Both the position numbers and the translations under genes were made by a program. Of a stretch of 64,000 bases of DNA, positions 1-13,700 are shown piece by piece. The DNA lies in the NCBI RefSeq assembly GCF_029784165.1, contig NC_073695.1, positions 160,571,622 to 160,635,621 of the forward strand, written 5' to 3'. A model generated the notes under the pieces. The model did not search any database. It worked only from the letters and a program-made list of their open reading frames with translations, and was not told where the DNA came from. Each line of letters begins with the position of its first letter. Within the stretch, counting starts at the first letter, position 1. This DNA is from Wyeomyia smithii. Its lineage: Eukaryota > Arthropoda > Insecta > Diptera > Culicidae.

Positions 1-430
1 ATGACGCTCAGGGGCCATAAATTGTCTCCAAATGCCAATTTTAAATCCATGATGGCGACTTGCGGTTCCTGAAAAATAGCCCAAAGTGACCAAATACCAC
101 CCAATATTAGTATCACCGGATCCAGAATGATAGAAGGAGCTATAAATTGACCTTTGACACCAGTTTGAATTGAAAAATGGCACCTTCTGGAAAAAGCCGA
201 AAATAACCGAATACTACTACATATGGATATGTCCGTAATCGGAATGATGTAGAGAAGCTAAGCATTGACCCTGGACTCCATTTTGAATTAGAAGATGACC
301 ACTTTCAGTTTGTGGAAAACAACGGAAATAACTGAAATGCACCCAATATATATCCGGAATAGAGGTCATGTACAAAAGCCAAAAGTAGAGGATGTTGTCA
401 TTCCGATGAAACCAATCATTTTTAAACGAT
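1..430. repeat. Tandem array of ~124-bp monomers (edge of window)
   Basis: Degenerate monomers of about 120-124 bp recur here. Each contains a 'gatggcgact tccggtttctg' type core, a 'ccaccaatat' type core and an 'accagaatgatg' type core. The same monomer forms longer arrays at 50871-52060 and 54235-55830, so this is the internal array of one repeat family. No coding capacity is credible: the open frames are read-through of the repeat. Confidence 0.8.
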
Positions 431-524
431 ATAATCCAATCGCAAGGAATCAATGAATTTAAAATGCTTAAAATTATTAAATTAACACTAAAATAGGCGG
501 AACGAAGTTTTCCGGGTCAGCTAG
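431..524 (+). mobile_element. Helitron-like 3' terminus
   Basis: The array ends in a short stem-loop, CGGAA (498-502) with TTCCG (510-514). This is followed by GGTCAG and a terminal CTAG at 521-524, with a T directly after it. A subterminal hairpin followed by CTRR and insertion before T is the standard Helitron 3' end. The body upstream is the 124-bp array and no Rep/helicase is visible, so this is the tail of a non-autonomous copy. The Helitron assignment is from terminal motifs only. Confidence 0.55.
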
Positions 525-3500
525 TACCTTATATATTAGGGACACACGCTACAGATATTCACACACGTTATGTGCACACACCCTATATATACATACGCTG
601 GATGATGGTGGCTTCTCAAACCACCTTGCGGTGCGAGTCTCTTTCAGTTTCGGGTTGTATTCACCCAACGATATCTGAATTGGATTCCGCTGGTGGGGTC
701 CAACTCAGATTGTAGGGAAGCCGAACTGAAAGAGGTAGGAACATCAGCTAACCACAACCCCCGCCGCTGTTGCCCACTGCTGATCCACTTCGCCTACTGC
801 CATCGGTGTTGATGTCCGCTGCTGCTGCCTGCTGCTAGTAAACTGATTTGCTGGAGAAAAACAGTCTCTGATATAGCCCGAAGAGTGCATTCCCGGCTAA
901 CTAGGTACTCCATTCTGTCGTCCTTTTCAGGGAAAGGTAGCATGCGACCAATCAAAAGTCGACATTTGCGTTTCGACAATGTTCAACAATTTTCAATATT
1001 ATATTCTACGTCAAAAGTCCTATGCAAAATTTCAGCTAAATCGGACTTTGGGGACACGTGCCTCAAATTGATCAATGTTTCAAATTTTTGACTAATGAAA
1101 AAAATGCACATCGATTTTTTTATGCCAAATGCCTTGAAAATTCATGAAACGTCAAGATCTGGTGTAGTTGATCGAAAAAAAAAATTTTTGGAAAAAAAAT
1201 CGACTTTCTGGCGTTTAAAAATTTTTGAGCTGGGACCAATGGAACATATAAGAAAAATTGACCTTCGAATTTTGTTTAGCGGTAGAGCTGATGATTTTTT
1301 TGAGAAGACTAAACTTTTGAGCCCTATCGCTAAACGAAATTCGAAAAAACCATTTTCATTGGCACCGTAATACACAGATTACGGCTGGTTATTTGTATTC
1401 GAGCTCGACGTGAAGACCGCTATTGATTAGCGAAACTGTGTATCTTCCACTTACTTTCTTCAAATGTTCAAATGTCTTGAGGGTGCGACCATGTGCGATC
1501 GAAAAACTAAGGACAGAAGAAAGTTTTAAAAAGTTCTACTCTGAAGCAACGAATGCATTCAAGAAATCCAGCTTCGAGAATCGCCACATTTAAAATCGAT
1601 GTCAACCAACGATACTGATATATTCACGAAAAAATACTCTGAAAATGGAGCGATTCAACCGTCAGCCTAAATTCTAAATTTTACGATAGGCATTGTTTGA
1701 TCAGTGTTTACCATCAGACCTGGTAGAGCGTGGAATACCCAGTCCGTAGTCCGGTCAGACTACAATTTTTATAGTCCGATTTTATTTCGAACCGAAACGG
1801 AACAGAGTTGTCCGGGCCAGGTAACGAACTGGTTATGTTTCCGAGGTGTGAAAAAGTCCTGCCAAAATATATTGCACTGAACATGAACATGAATCACAAG
1901 AAGCAATTGATATTTGAAAAACTAGTCTTGTGTGTCATTTTTTTCCACAATTTGTACGATTTAAGAAATCAAAAAGTGGGAAATAGAAACTTCGGGGAAA
2001 ACTGGTCCAATTGTACAGCCAAACTTGTTTTGCATTGTTCTGATGTAATCAAACATATAAAACTGTGATTGGTTCTTTCTTAAAAATGACACTTAGAAAA
2101 CCAATAACATCCGAAACGGAAGTATGGGGATCGTCAGTTCCAACTTTGACGCGAATCAAGTTGGCTCACCAAAAAATTGAATAATTTATTCTTTATATGA
2201 GCTTGACCAAAAAATTGACTGATATCGTTAATATAGAAAAAACTGGAGACTATTCAACAATGCTTATTCTCAAATTTCAGATTTTTCTATTGGATTTTTT
2301 CACCTAGTATCAATCACATACATGAGAAAATTGCGTGGTGGGGCAATGCAAACGCGGGGGCTAAGCTGTGGGAAAGTCTTTTGTGTGTTCTGGTGTAGCT
2401 CGAGTCTCCCAGCGCAAAAGTTTCCATGTCCCTGAAAGTTAATTTTTTTAAACTATTTTTTATGAAATAAGTGCTAATCTCGACATTTTATGCATTTATA
2501 AGAGATTAAGAAATGATCGTAAAGGGTTAAAGTTTAAACCTTTAATTAATCCTATGACGTCCTTAAAGTGCCAGGCATCCGGTTTTTTTTTTAATTAAAT
2601 TATTATGGCTACGAGACGCTAGAGTCCGTGCCTTCCACTTCTTACTCACCCGGGCATCCGATAACCATTTTGGTTCGGGCATCTGGGGCAAAATTCCTTC
2701 CAATTACTTTTTATATTTTATTTATCGATTGGGTGCAGGCCTGCCACCCTATTCTACTATATTGTATAACATGGCTCCCAGGAATATATTTTTTCTCAAT
2801 TTCTATGCCTTGCTATGGATTTTTAGCCTATTCGCATAGCAGGGCAGGCTGCTAGAGATTTTGGGCCTATTCACCTACCAGCTCTTTAAAAAATAAATAA
2901 ATATTTTTTTTTGTTGCTGCGGGCTTTCACCGCGCTCTCATAACGACAATTTTTAATCGTAGTATTTTAGTTTAGTTTAGTTTTGGAGTTTGAGGAAAAG
3001 TATTATTTTGAATGAAGGAAATTTTGGTAAGTGAAAATGAGATAAAAACAAGTTAAAGTTAAAATGTTACTCCCACCTTAGGCTGGTCAGGCTCAAGATG
3101 AAAGCTGCTCCTTTATTCAGGTACACAGAAGTGACCAGCTTTGTGTACCAGAACAAGGCGATTTATAGTAAAAAGAAAATCATGTTTTTTTTAAACGAGA
3201 ATATATGGTACTGAACCATGCAGTTAAGATAGAAAGAGAAATATTCCTATCAGAATCTGATTGCATTTGTCAAAATATATTAAATTTTGAATTTGTGGAA
3301 TGTATATTATGATGTCACTAAAACCAAAAACTAAACTTGATTCATCAAAAGAACATCCAAATTATAAATCTGTTTTTTTTTTTGCGAAATTTGAAAATAT
3401 TGAAGCTGTTTTTTTTTTTTTGTTATTTTTTCTGTTGCTGTTTACTGTTAGTGTTGCATTTCTCATTATTTGTTTTTTTTTCATCTTTTAAATAATTTAT

Positions 3501-4165
3501 TGTTTGATAATTTTAGTTATGCTTGTTGCTTGCTTCTAAGAATTTATCCTTTCACTGTGTTTTCATTCCTCGTAAAGCCTTAGATATGATATTTTTGGTG
3601 AACCTATTCTCTACAATTTTCAGTAACTTTAAACAATTACTATTTTCGTATTATCGTTTCCTTTGCTTCACAGTTGCTCCTAAATAAATAATCCGTTTCG
3701 TTCCATGTTATTTGTGTGTGTTTTACAATTTTCAAAGATTCAGAAAAGTTTGAGTAATGCTGATTACGCTTTACTTTCCGTTTCGCAATTTAACTTTTCT
3801 CACAATGTTCAAGACTATTATAACATTAGTGCTTGTGTACTCAGATTTTCCTGTTTAACAATGGTTCCTATATTTAATGAAGACTGCACTCATATCAAAT
3901 AGTTAAACTAATTGAGCTATTCATTTGTTAGAAATTTGTTTCAAATGTGTGAATTAATCAAAAGTATGTTTTACGTTCACTTCACTCACCTCATTTATTA
4001 AAATTAATAAAAAAATTGTGTCAGTTCATAACCTGCTCACCGACGAAATTATCTCATCTCTTTTTTTAGGGGTTATGTCTCGTACTAATTTAGTAGCTAA
4101 CTATTTTCTTTCATTAGTAGTTATATAAACAATTTTCGTATTCACTAGAAATGAATGTATGCATA
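525..4165. other. Unassigned AT-rich DNA, no gene recognised
   Basis: No frame resembles a known protein. Visible features are a GC-richer patch at about 595-860, homopolymer-rich stretches at 1160-1375, 2580-2960 and 3370-3490, and many short A or T runs. Small open frames here (for example 1095-1370) are rich in Lys and Phe from homopolymers and are not credible genes. Confidence 0.5.
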
Positions 4166-5387
4166 CCTTTTTGCCTTTCTCCTAGAAAGGTATAGCAATC
4201 ACTGGAAAAACCGAAGGTATAAAAGTGGTCCCAATGGCCGAATGTCATATACCACTCGACTTCTTTCGACGAACTGAGCATTTTCTGTATGTATGTATGT
4301 ATGTGTGTATGTGTGTGTGTGTATGTATGTGCAACTTTTTTTTCTCACTCACTTTTCTCAGAGATGGCTGGACCGATTTTCATAAAATTAATTGCAAATG
4401 AAAGGCCTAGTTGCGCCATAGGTTGCTATTGAATTTCATTGTAATCGGATTTTTAGTTTAGAGGTTATGTATCAAAATGTAAAAATCACGAAACATCAAT
4501 ATCTCAGAAACCACACAACCGATTTCAATAAAACTGGTTTCAAATGATTGGGCTGTGTCCAGAACCCTTAACTTTTGAATTTCGTTATGATTGAACATAT
4601 GGTTCAAAAGTTATGTAAAGAAAAGTTATCCTGAGGTTGTTTAAACTCACTCATTTTTCTCAGTGATGGCTGAACCGATTTTCACAAAATTAGTTTCAAA
4701 TGAAAGGTCTAGTTGCCCCATAGGTTGCTATTGATTTTCATTGCAATCGGATTGTAACTGCGTCCGTTGTTCATAAAAATGTGAAATCACATAATGAAAG
4801 TAAACATAATGACTTTCTCCTAACGATCGCTGGCTAATCAAAAGGTAGAAAAATGATTGAAATGGCCGAATGTCATATACTACTCAACTCAGTTCGACGA
4901 ATCCAGCATTTTCTGCATATATGCATGTATAGGTGTATATGTTTGTGTGTGGGTGTGTACGTGTATATGTGCACTTTTCTTTCGCACTCATTTTTCTCAG
5001 AGATGGTCTGACCGATTCTTTCTATCTTGGTGTCAAATGAAGGGTCTTTTTGCCGCTTAGGTTGCTATTGAATTTCATTGTAATCAAACTTTTAGTTTTG
5101 GCGCTGCGTCAGAATGTGAAAAACGCTCTTATATCTTAGAAGCTATGAACATAGTTGAATTTAAATAAATGGGCTTTCAAACCCATAAACAATGAATTTC
5201 ATAATGTTTAAACATGTGGTTTGAAAGTTATAGAAAGAAACTAAACCCGCAGACTGTTTAAAACTATAGCTACGATCAAAATATGTGGCCTCAACATCAT
5301 TTAAATTTAATATTGTACTATTTCAATGTTGCGGCCTTGCTCAGGATTTAAGTTGGAATTAAAAGTCATTTCTATCATTTCACTTTT
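4166..5387 (+). repeat. Interspersed repeat family F, unit 1
   Basis: The unit starts near TTTTTGCCTTTCTCCTAGAA and is followed by a conserved segment and a TG/TATG microsatellite. It then holds internal subrepeats of about 270 bp, each containing a 'ctcactc..ttctcagagatgg' block and a 'ttgaacatatggttcaaaag' type block. A second unit follows directly at 5388 with the same start, and an inverted copy lies at 52160-53460. No coding content is visible. The class is unknown and it may be a non-autonomous element of its own. Confidence 0.75.
4287..4331. repeat. TATG/TG microsatellite
   Basis: Imperfect run of TATG and TG units inside repeat family F. The same position in other copies also carries a TG/CA run (4910-4975, 5505-5515, 53224-53285), so the microsatellite is an integral part of the repeat. 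Confidence 0.8.
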
Positions 5388-6820
5388 TGCCTTTCTCCTA
5401 GAAAGGTATAGCAATCACTGCAAAAACTAAAGGTATGAAAGTGCTCAAAAGGGCCGAATGTCGTATACCACTCGACTCAGTTCGACGAGCTGAGCATTTT
5501 TTGCATGTGTGTGTGTAACGCTCTCCCAATCTCACTCGATTTTCTCAGAGATGGCTGAATCGATTTCATTGAAATCAATTGCAAATGAAAGATCTAGTTG
5601 CCCTATAAGACCCTATTGAATTTTGTTGTAATCTGATTTCTAGTTTAGAGGTTATGTATCAAAATGTAAAAATCACGAAACATCAATATCTCAAAAACTA
5701 CACAACCGATTTGAACAAAATTGGTTTCAAATGAACGGTCTACCTAAAACCCCTCAACTTTTGAATTTTATGAAGATTGGACTTATGGTTCAGAAATTAC
5801 AGAAAGAAACGTGTTCTGGAGACTGTTTAATCTCACTCATGTTTCTCAGAGATGGCCGGACCGATTTTCATAAAGTCAGTGTCATATGGAAAGTCTTGTT
5901 GCCCCATAAGACCCTAATGATTTTTTTTGCGAACGGATCATTACTTTTCCTGTTATGTTTAAAAATGTGAAATCCAGCTATGAAAAGAAACATATTCTGA
6001 TGACTACTTGGGCTCACTCACTTTTCTCAGAGATGGTTGACACGATTTCCACAGAATTAGTATCAAACGAAAGGTCTAGCTGCCTCATAACACCCTGTTC
6101 AATTTCGCTGTAATCGGAATGCAACTTCGTCTGTAACGTATCGAAATGTGAAAATCACTAAACTTCATTATTTTAGAAACTACACAACAGATTTGAACAA
6201 TATTGATATCGAATGAACGGGATAGTTAAGGGTTAACTGATGAATTATGACTGAACACTTGGTTTCAAAGTTTGGCTCCCCCATACGTTTCCTTTTCATT
6301 TGATTGTAATCAAACTTAAGCAACCGTTATGTTTTAATTTGTGAAACAACGAAAATCTATTATCTCAAGTATTACACGACTTATTTGAACATAACTAGTG
6401 TCATACGAACGAGTCATCTCTCAAACTTATAAATAACAAACTTAATAAAAATTTTATATACTGTTCAAAAGTTTTGTAAAGAAAAGAAATTCAAAGACTA
6501 TTCAACACTATAGCTGCTTTGATCAATATATATGGCCTCAACATGATTTAAATGTGGTATCGTACTATTTGAACGTTCCCGGTATCGCTCGTGATTAAAT
6601 TGTTCGAAATTAAGAGTCATTTCTTATATTTCGCTATTTCAGAAGCACTAACATTACGTCAAATTTCATATTTTATACTTTAATTACAACATCAATATTT
6701 TTGAACCCAAAGAGTGAATATACCTTTTTGGATTTAAGCATTCATGTAAATCTATTTTTACAAATAATAAGTTTGAATGAGAAAGGCTGAGTCTGACCGC
6801 TAGGTGGATTAATTTAGGTT
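5388..6820 (+). repeat. Interspersed repeat family F, unit 2 and right end
   Basis: Second tandem unit with the same start block as 4166 and the same subrepeats. It ends in a conserved right block (about 6775-6820) containing GACCGCTAGGTGGATTAATT. That right block recurs inverted at 50290-50335 and 53403-53455, which defines the end of the family. No genes are present. Confidence 0.75.
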
Positions 6821-7039
6821 TTTTACCTAAAAATCGCGCGCACTGCGCGTACAATTTGCAGCGATTCCACCATGGGCATCGGATAAGATTATTGTTTTTG
6901 TTTGTTTGATTGCACAGAAATATCGGTCTGTTTTAATGAAAAAAAATTAAACTAAAACTTAACACGATACAAACTGGCGCTGTCAAAAATTGATACAACA
7001 AAAATAGTATCGATAGATTTTATCGTGTCTATATACACA

Positions 7040-7577
<538 letters not shown>

Positions 7578-7856
7578 CTAATGCTTCGTTTTCTTCCTGA
7601 GCTTTTTATGAAACTCCCTCACTTTAAACTTTAGAGCCGATATATTATGACGAACGGATATTAAAACGCATTTAATGAGTAGCTGTTGTAAATCAGACAC
7701 ACGAAGCTGGAAATTCTGCGGCTTACCGCGTCTTTTCATTTTCCAAACTCAATAGATATTCGGAATAAACTTCTTTTTCGGACGCAATCTTTCTGCAGCT
7801 GTCGCTACGGTGCTATCCGGTAGTTTTTCAATGCTTTGGTCATCGCAGCACGGGCA
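7578..7856 (-). pseudogene. Unrecognised small coding-like segment (minus strand)
   Basis: On the minus strand an AG acceptor-like site (just before 7856) is followed by 35 sense codons beginning CPCCDDQSIEKLPDS and ending in a TGA at 7751-7749. The same frame continues with an ATG at 7739 into a basic 53-residue stretch (starts MKRRGKPQNFQLRVSDLQQ) that stops at 7578. The composition looks more protein-like than the surroundings: Cys pair, mixed charge, few homopolymers. I do not recognise the family. It lies downstream of the minus-strand LTR at 8311 in the same orientation, so it could be a decayed gag region of that element or an old host exon. Either way it is interrupted. Confidence 0.25.
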
Positions 7857-8310
7857 CTGACATTTATTTTTATTTCACTTTAAGACAGTGAAGCTGCAGC
7901 TGCCAACACGACACTTGACACACCTAATAAACCGATGCAAAAGTTGAGGTCATTTCAGATGGTGTTGAAAAAATCACTACCGATTCACCGCCTGACTGGA
8001 GATGTCTCTTCTCACTTAGCGCTCGTTATAACACTCAATGTTTTTGTTCTTTTCCGTCGATAAACCGTAACAGATAGTTGATATCCGATGATCATTCACA
8101 TATCCGGAAAAAGCTTCCTTAGGTCGTAAAACTGGCTTCGCATAATCACCCATGCATACACTGTTACTGCCCATTTAACTTATAACGTAAAGGTTTCTTT
8201 TGGGTTTAAATCAGTTATTTGCACTCGTTTAGTTTATTAAATTCTTCACTTCTGTTTCACTTTTGTTCCGGCCAATAGGCCCAGGCTCCGGCCACTTGGC
8301 ACGGTCGCCA

Positions 8311-8530
8311 TGTGGTATGTAAAATGGGGAGTGTCATCTAGCAGTGAAGACACGACGAACGTTGGTACTTGAATGAATCGCACTGAGCGATCAGTTTATT
8401 GTACACGTCGGTAGCAATACCCTTTTCTGCTGACGCAGCGGGTGATCGCACTGACGTTTTATGTTGATGCGATATATGATCCGCTTGTTTTATATTCACT
8501 TATATTCTAAATGGTGCTTGGAAGAAGTCC
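8311..8530 (-). repeat. LTR remnant with adjacent primer-binding site (minus strand)
   Basis: Read on the minus strand, the segment has a TATAAAA box near 8500, an AATAAA signal near 8396 and a CA terminus in CATACCACA at 8311. It is followed immediately by TGGCGACCGTGCC (8310-8298), which resembles the primer-binding sites of arthropod LTR retrotransposons. The order TATA, polyA signal, CA end, PBS is that of a U3-R-U5 LTR followed by leader. The 5' limit is uncertain and no partner LTR or pol gene in this orientation is visible. The family cannot be named. Confidence 0.5.
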
Positions 8531-8607
8531 ATTACAGAAGTGGCGAGAACATTTTGACGCTTATCTGGCATTAAAGGACGGAGGAGATCATGAAGGAAAA
8601 TTCAAAT

Positions 8608-8958
8608 CTCGTAATTGTATCTTCAATGACAGCAAAGAATACCATTACCAAATTACGTGAAATTTTCGCTAGATTTGGTTATCCTTAACAAATTGCATGT
8701 GATAATGGACAACCTTTTTCCTTGGAAGCATTTTCAAAATTTTGTCATTCTAACGGAATTGCGATAAACACCACAGTACCTTACGCACCGTTTCAAAACG
8801 GTTTGGTTGAAAGACAAAATCGCACATTACTTGAAACAATGAGAATAAGCGTTACTATGGGTCGCGATTGGAAAGCAGATCTGGAGCAGATTGGAGATAT
8901 AGTTGTTGTGAAGAATTTGAATAGGAAAAGTAAACTTTCACCAACCCTTGAAACTTGA
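8608..8958 (+). pseudogene. Ty3/Gypsy-type integrase fragment
   Basis: One frame reads through TAKNTITKLREIFARFGYP, then a TAA at 8686-8688, then IACDNGQPFS and PYAPFQNGLVERQNRTLLE. This matches the second half of a retroviral-type integrase core: the DNG block and the NG-x-x-ER block with its catalytic Glu, as in Ty3/Gypsy elements of the K02A2.6-like type. It then jumps directly to GDIVVVKNLNRKSKLSP, which resembles the C-terminal integrase domain, so about 100 residues are missing. The zinc domain and first catalytic Asp are absent. It is on the opposite strand from the LTR at 8311, so the two may belong to different insertions or to a rearranged one. Confidence 0.8.
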
Positions 8959-9588
8959 TACCATCAAAAATATAAAGCCGCAGAAAAAAGAATGGGACCC
9001 GGCTGCATTTACAAAATCTGGTAACTGGGATTTTCTGTGACAGACATGTAAATCATACAAATATCATTTGTCGAAATCCTCTTTTGAATTCAAATTCACA
9101 ATCACACCACATTCGAGTTATCGGTTTCAAATCGTCAAGAAGCATATGCCGAGGGCTCCTAGTTGAAGTGAATTTACTGTTGAGAATTCTCATTAAACAC
9201 CACGTGTGAGTGGTCCTTAGTCAGTTTTCATCGCAGTTTTCTGTAGGTAGTGTAGAGAATTGAAAAAAGTGTGTTTTAAGGCGGTAAGACGCGAAAATAA
9301 TCTCGAGAATTAGCGACATCAGCTACTGAAGATAGCGGCCATTGTTTTCGCGAACAATAAACGCACACCAGTGCGGATCGGTTTATCGGATTATCGCCGA
9401 GTAGTGATACCAGTGAGATACAACTTTGTATCGTACTTGTATACAAGTTCGACTCGCACACTATCGTGCACTGATGATACTGAGCAAGATAAAGAGATAT
9501 ACAGTGCGAGGACAAGTGGAAACAATCAATTATTCTCTAACAACGACACGTGCTAAATAAACTCAACTGACTGCCGAAGAAATAGAAG

Positions 9589-9846
9589 ATGCCGCCTCAG
9601 GGCGGTAGAACGAACCATCCCGTTCCTGGTGAGACTAACTTCCCGGCATTGGGTTTATTGCCCAAGGCTAACGATGAACGTTTTCTCGTACTGGAACGCA
9701 CGGATGACGGTCAAACACTGGAGAAAATTTCACCGTTTCTGATTGATAAAACCATCAGAAACTGTTGTGGAGACGTCACCAGTATAAAACGAATTCGAAC
9801 GTTACTGCATTATCGCTGGAATAAACGTAGTAGTGAAAGAACATGA
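9589..9846 (+). pseudogene. LINE ORF1 (gag-like), N-terminal part
   Basis: Starts at an ATG 9589 (MPPQGGRTNHPVPGETNFPA) after a long 5' UTR. It encodes about 80 residues containing a 'RFLVLERTDDGQTLEKISPFLIDK' type segment typical of the start of I-type gag proteins, and then runs off frame near 9800-9846. The reading continues in another frame at 9891. The break is a frameshift or small deletion, so the gag protein is not made in full. Confidence 0.65.
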
Positions 9847-9890
9847 TACGCTAAATACGCGCAGTAATTACGTGCCGAGGCCTTTTAGAA

Positions 9891-10610
9891 ATGAAGGACG
9901 AAGAAATCTTAGAGGAAATGAAGAGCGAGAAAGTTATCAAAGTTGAACGCATCATGAAAAAAATCGACGGTGTCCTCACCAAAACTTCATCCCTAATTCT
10001 AACTATCTCAACCGCCTTGCGTCCAGATAAAATAAAGGTTGGCTTTCTATATGTGCCGACTCGACCATATTATCCAAGACCTATGCGCTGCTTCCAATGC
10101 CTTCGATACGGACATCTTGGACGAGATTGTAAAGCAGAAAAAACATGTGTGAATTGTGGAGACAACTTTCACGGTGACGATTGCACCAAAAAAGCGAAAT
10201 GCGTTAATTGTCAAAAGCCTCATGAGGCAACAAGTCCTGACTATGATATGTGGAGAAAAGAAACTGCAATTATTCATCTGCGAATTGGTAATAACATACC
10301 CTACCGAGATGCCAGAAAGTTGTATGAACAACAAAACCAAACGAGATTAAGTTACGCCTCTACAACAGCGCTAGGTGCTGATGGATGCAAATGCAAATGC
10401 ACATGCAATAAAACCCCAGAGAATTTTAGAACAACCGAAGTTGTGTCGGCCACACCGCAACCCATCCAGAACACCCCAGAGCCAACTGGAATTACGGAAA
10501 TTGCTGACGAAGAGAGAACTCCCACGAATACCGCCAAATCACAAGCCAGCACGAGTGAAGATAACACCCCACCACCACCGAAACAGAAAAAAAAAACAAA
10601 ACAGCTATGA
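9891..10610 (+). pseudogene. LINE ORF1 (gag-like), zinc-knuckle part
   Basis: This open segment carries the C-terminal two thirds of the gag-like nucleic-acid chaperone. After PYYPRPMRCFQCLRYGH come three CCHC-type knuckles: CFQCLRYGHLGRDC, CVNCGDNFHGDDC and CVNCQKPHEATSPDY, the last lacking the final Cys at the usual distance. A Pro/Thr-rich, Lys-ending tail follows. LINE ORF1 proteins of this type bind element RNA in the cytoplasmic RNP and return it to the nucleus. It is separated from its N-terminus by the frame break before 9891. ORF2 begins 186 bp downstream. Confidence 0.8.
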
Positions 10611-10795
10611 AAACTAGAACGGAGAATAATTTTAAAGACAACTGCAGCCAAGAGAAGTACATTACGACCCAGCAATACAGGAGAAAATCCGGTAGACCTA
10701 GGAAACAACCGCAAAAACTTACACAGGATACCACTGAGCCAGAAGAAGAAACTAGCGAGATAGACATGGTCTAAGAAAAAAAATCTTAAATCATT

Positions 10796-13700
10796 ATGCC
10801 TAACACAACACAAACCCCGCAAAATAACGTACAATCAACACATCCCAGTGTAGTATCTTGGAATGTCCAGGGACTAAGAACAAGTCGAGCAGATTTAAAA
10901 ATAGTTTGCAAAGAAAACAACCCGATAGTGCTTTGCTTACAAGAAACAATGTGCTCTAATCAGCGAGACGCCAGCATCAATGGATGTACATCGTACCACC
11001 GAAAACGAAGTGAAGGAAGTAGGGCAGCAGGAGGCGTCATCATAGCAGTTCAACTAGACGTAGACAGTGAGGAACTAGAATTAGAAACCGATCTGGAGGC
11101 AATTGCCGTTAAAGTAAGTGCTCCTCTTAGCTGCACAGTATTAAATATTTATCTCCCTCCAGGAAAACAAATCAGACCTGCACAAGTTGCAGATCTACTC
11201 TCTCAAACACCCGGCCCAATTTTAATAGTAGGAGATTTGAATGCGCACCACCCACTATGGGGGTCGCGAAACATCAGTCAGAGAGGAACAGATCATACAA
11301 GATTTCTCTTTAGCCGTACTAAACAACGGAGAAGACACCTTCGTTAGTCAGTCAACAGGAAAAGGTTTCTGTATTGACGTCGCGTGTTGTTCTTTGGAAC
11401 TAACTGGAAGATTTGATTTTAACGTAGCAATCGACACCCACGGCCACCATGGTCATCATTACCCATGGTCACCATTACCCAGTTATAATTTCACTCCCAG
11501 ACTCTTCACAGAACACTAAAACGAAAATAAGGTGGAAAATTGACGAAGCGAACTGGGATCTATATCAATCCACAGTTGAATTCACGCACAAGGAGAGCGC
11601 TGAAGAACAGATAGCCCATATAACATACCAAATCAAAAAAGCGGCCGAGATAGCGATACCTAGAACATCGGGCCGTACCGGAAAAAAATCTGTACCCTGG
11701 TGAAATGAAACAGTAGCGAAAGAAGTACACAAGAGACGAAAAGCGCTCAGGAAACTTAAAGCTTGCAAGGGAACTGATATGGAAAAACAGCAGCACATCG
11801 AGAATTTTCGCATAGCAAGGACAAAAGCAAGAGAAGCGATTGCAGAGGCACGCGCAAACTCATGGAAAGACTTTGTGAGCTCATTCACAGAGAAAACACC
11901 AGTTAAAGAATTGTGGAAAAAATATAGAGCCATACAAGGGAAACATCAAAAAACGAACATCCCAGCAATAAAGTATCGAAACCAAGTAACATCAAACGGC
12001 TTAGAAATCGCACAGGCGTTTGCTGAATATTTCGAAAAAAATCGCTCAGAACGAAAGCTACGATCCAGATTTTCGAAATTATAAAGAAAACGTTGAAAAG
12101 CAAACGTTGCAAATATTACCAGTACCAGATGCGGATTACAATAACAGTTTTACACCGACTGAATGAGAAGAGGCGCTTCACGGGCTACGGCGCTCATCTC
12201 CAGGGCCTGACGACATCCACTACGTAATGATTATGAACCTACCTTTTGATTGCAAGAGAAAATTACTAGAAACATTTAATCGACTTTGGGAGCAAACGGT
12301 ATTTCCAGATAGCTGGACAAAATCGAATGTCGTCCCAATCTATAAAGGCAAAGGCGAAAGATGTAACCCCGAAAGTTACCGTCCTATATTTTTAAACAGC
12401 TGTATCGGTGAAGTGTTTGAGAGGATGATAAAAAATCGCCTTATACACATACTAGAGTCACAGAAATTATTACATAACAACCAGTTTGCTTTCAGAAAGG
12501 GCCGGACAACAACGGATCACTTGTTTGAAATAGAACAGCATATTCGTGAAGCTATGAGCAGAAATCACTATGCACAATCAGTGTTTCTGGACATAACGAA
12601 AGCATATGACACCGTCTGGAGGAGGTTAGTCTTGGAAAGACTAACAAGCTGGGGAATAGGAGGACTATTAGTACATTACCTGCAACAGTTACTGAATAGA
12701 ATAACATTCTCGGTGGTAGTTAACGGAGAAAAGTCGTCAGAAAAACTACTAGAAACTGGACTTTGTCAAGGATCCGTTCTCAGTGTTACACTTTTTTTAA
12801 TTGCAATAGATTTAGTAACGGGAAAGTTTCCCGATGAAATACAAATATTGATGTACGCGGATGACATCGTAATCATCACCAGCGGGCCGATATGTTCAAT
12901 ATTGGAAACGCGCATCAAAATGGCATTAATGCATATTCAAAAATGGCAGCTTAGGACAGGATTTAAAATCTCTGCAGAAAAAAGTGCAATCGTTCTATTC
13001 CGTAATCAGAGATGCAGAAAACCAAGGGATGCAACGGTACTGTACCTAAACTCCCAACAGATACCCCGGAAGAACAGTCACAGATGCCTCGGAGTGAAGC
13101 TAGATCAACATCTACTTTTCAGAGAGCATGTCGAGGAAGTAAGAGCGTCCTGTCTACAACGCATTCAAGTCATCCGAATGGTTGCATCGACACAATGGGG
13201 TGGTGATCGCCAAACTCTAGTCAAATTATACAAAGCTACGGTAAAACTACTATACGCATCTCCCATCATATCATCAACAGAGGACCAGGTGTTGAAGCGA
13301 TTGGAAACTGTGCACAACGCAGGTCTGCGTTTGATTTGCGGAGCTTTCCATACGAGCCCTATTGAAAGCAAACAAGCTGAAGTTGGAATACCATAGCTGC
13401 GGTATCTCGTAGAACAACGTCTAGCGATTTTCACAGCCAGGAAAACAGCAATTCTTCGCCAGCACACTCCAAGTGAAGATGAAATTTCAACAGACCCTAG
13501 TAGTGATAGCAGCTCTGGAGAATTGTGGAACTCAAATCAACGGACGATTTATCCAAACACAAAGGAGAGAGGCAAAGAAGTCTTAGACAACCTAAATATA
13601 ACTTTACCAACGCAAAAAATATTTATCAGACCAACCAGTGCTCCTTGGGAAAGATTCTCAATTCCCACAGACAAAAAATGCTGCTAAAAACCAAAAGTGG

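Noticed and set aside
10352..10834. 160-residue open frame on the minus strand of the I-group LINE
   Set aside because: Antisense to gag zinc-knuckle coding sequence; hydrophobic Phe/Leu-rich product without family resemblance.
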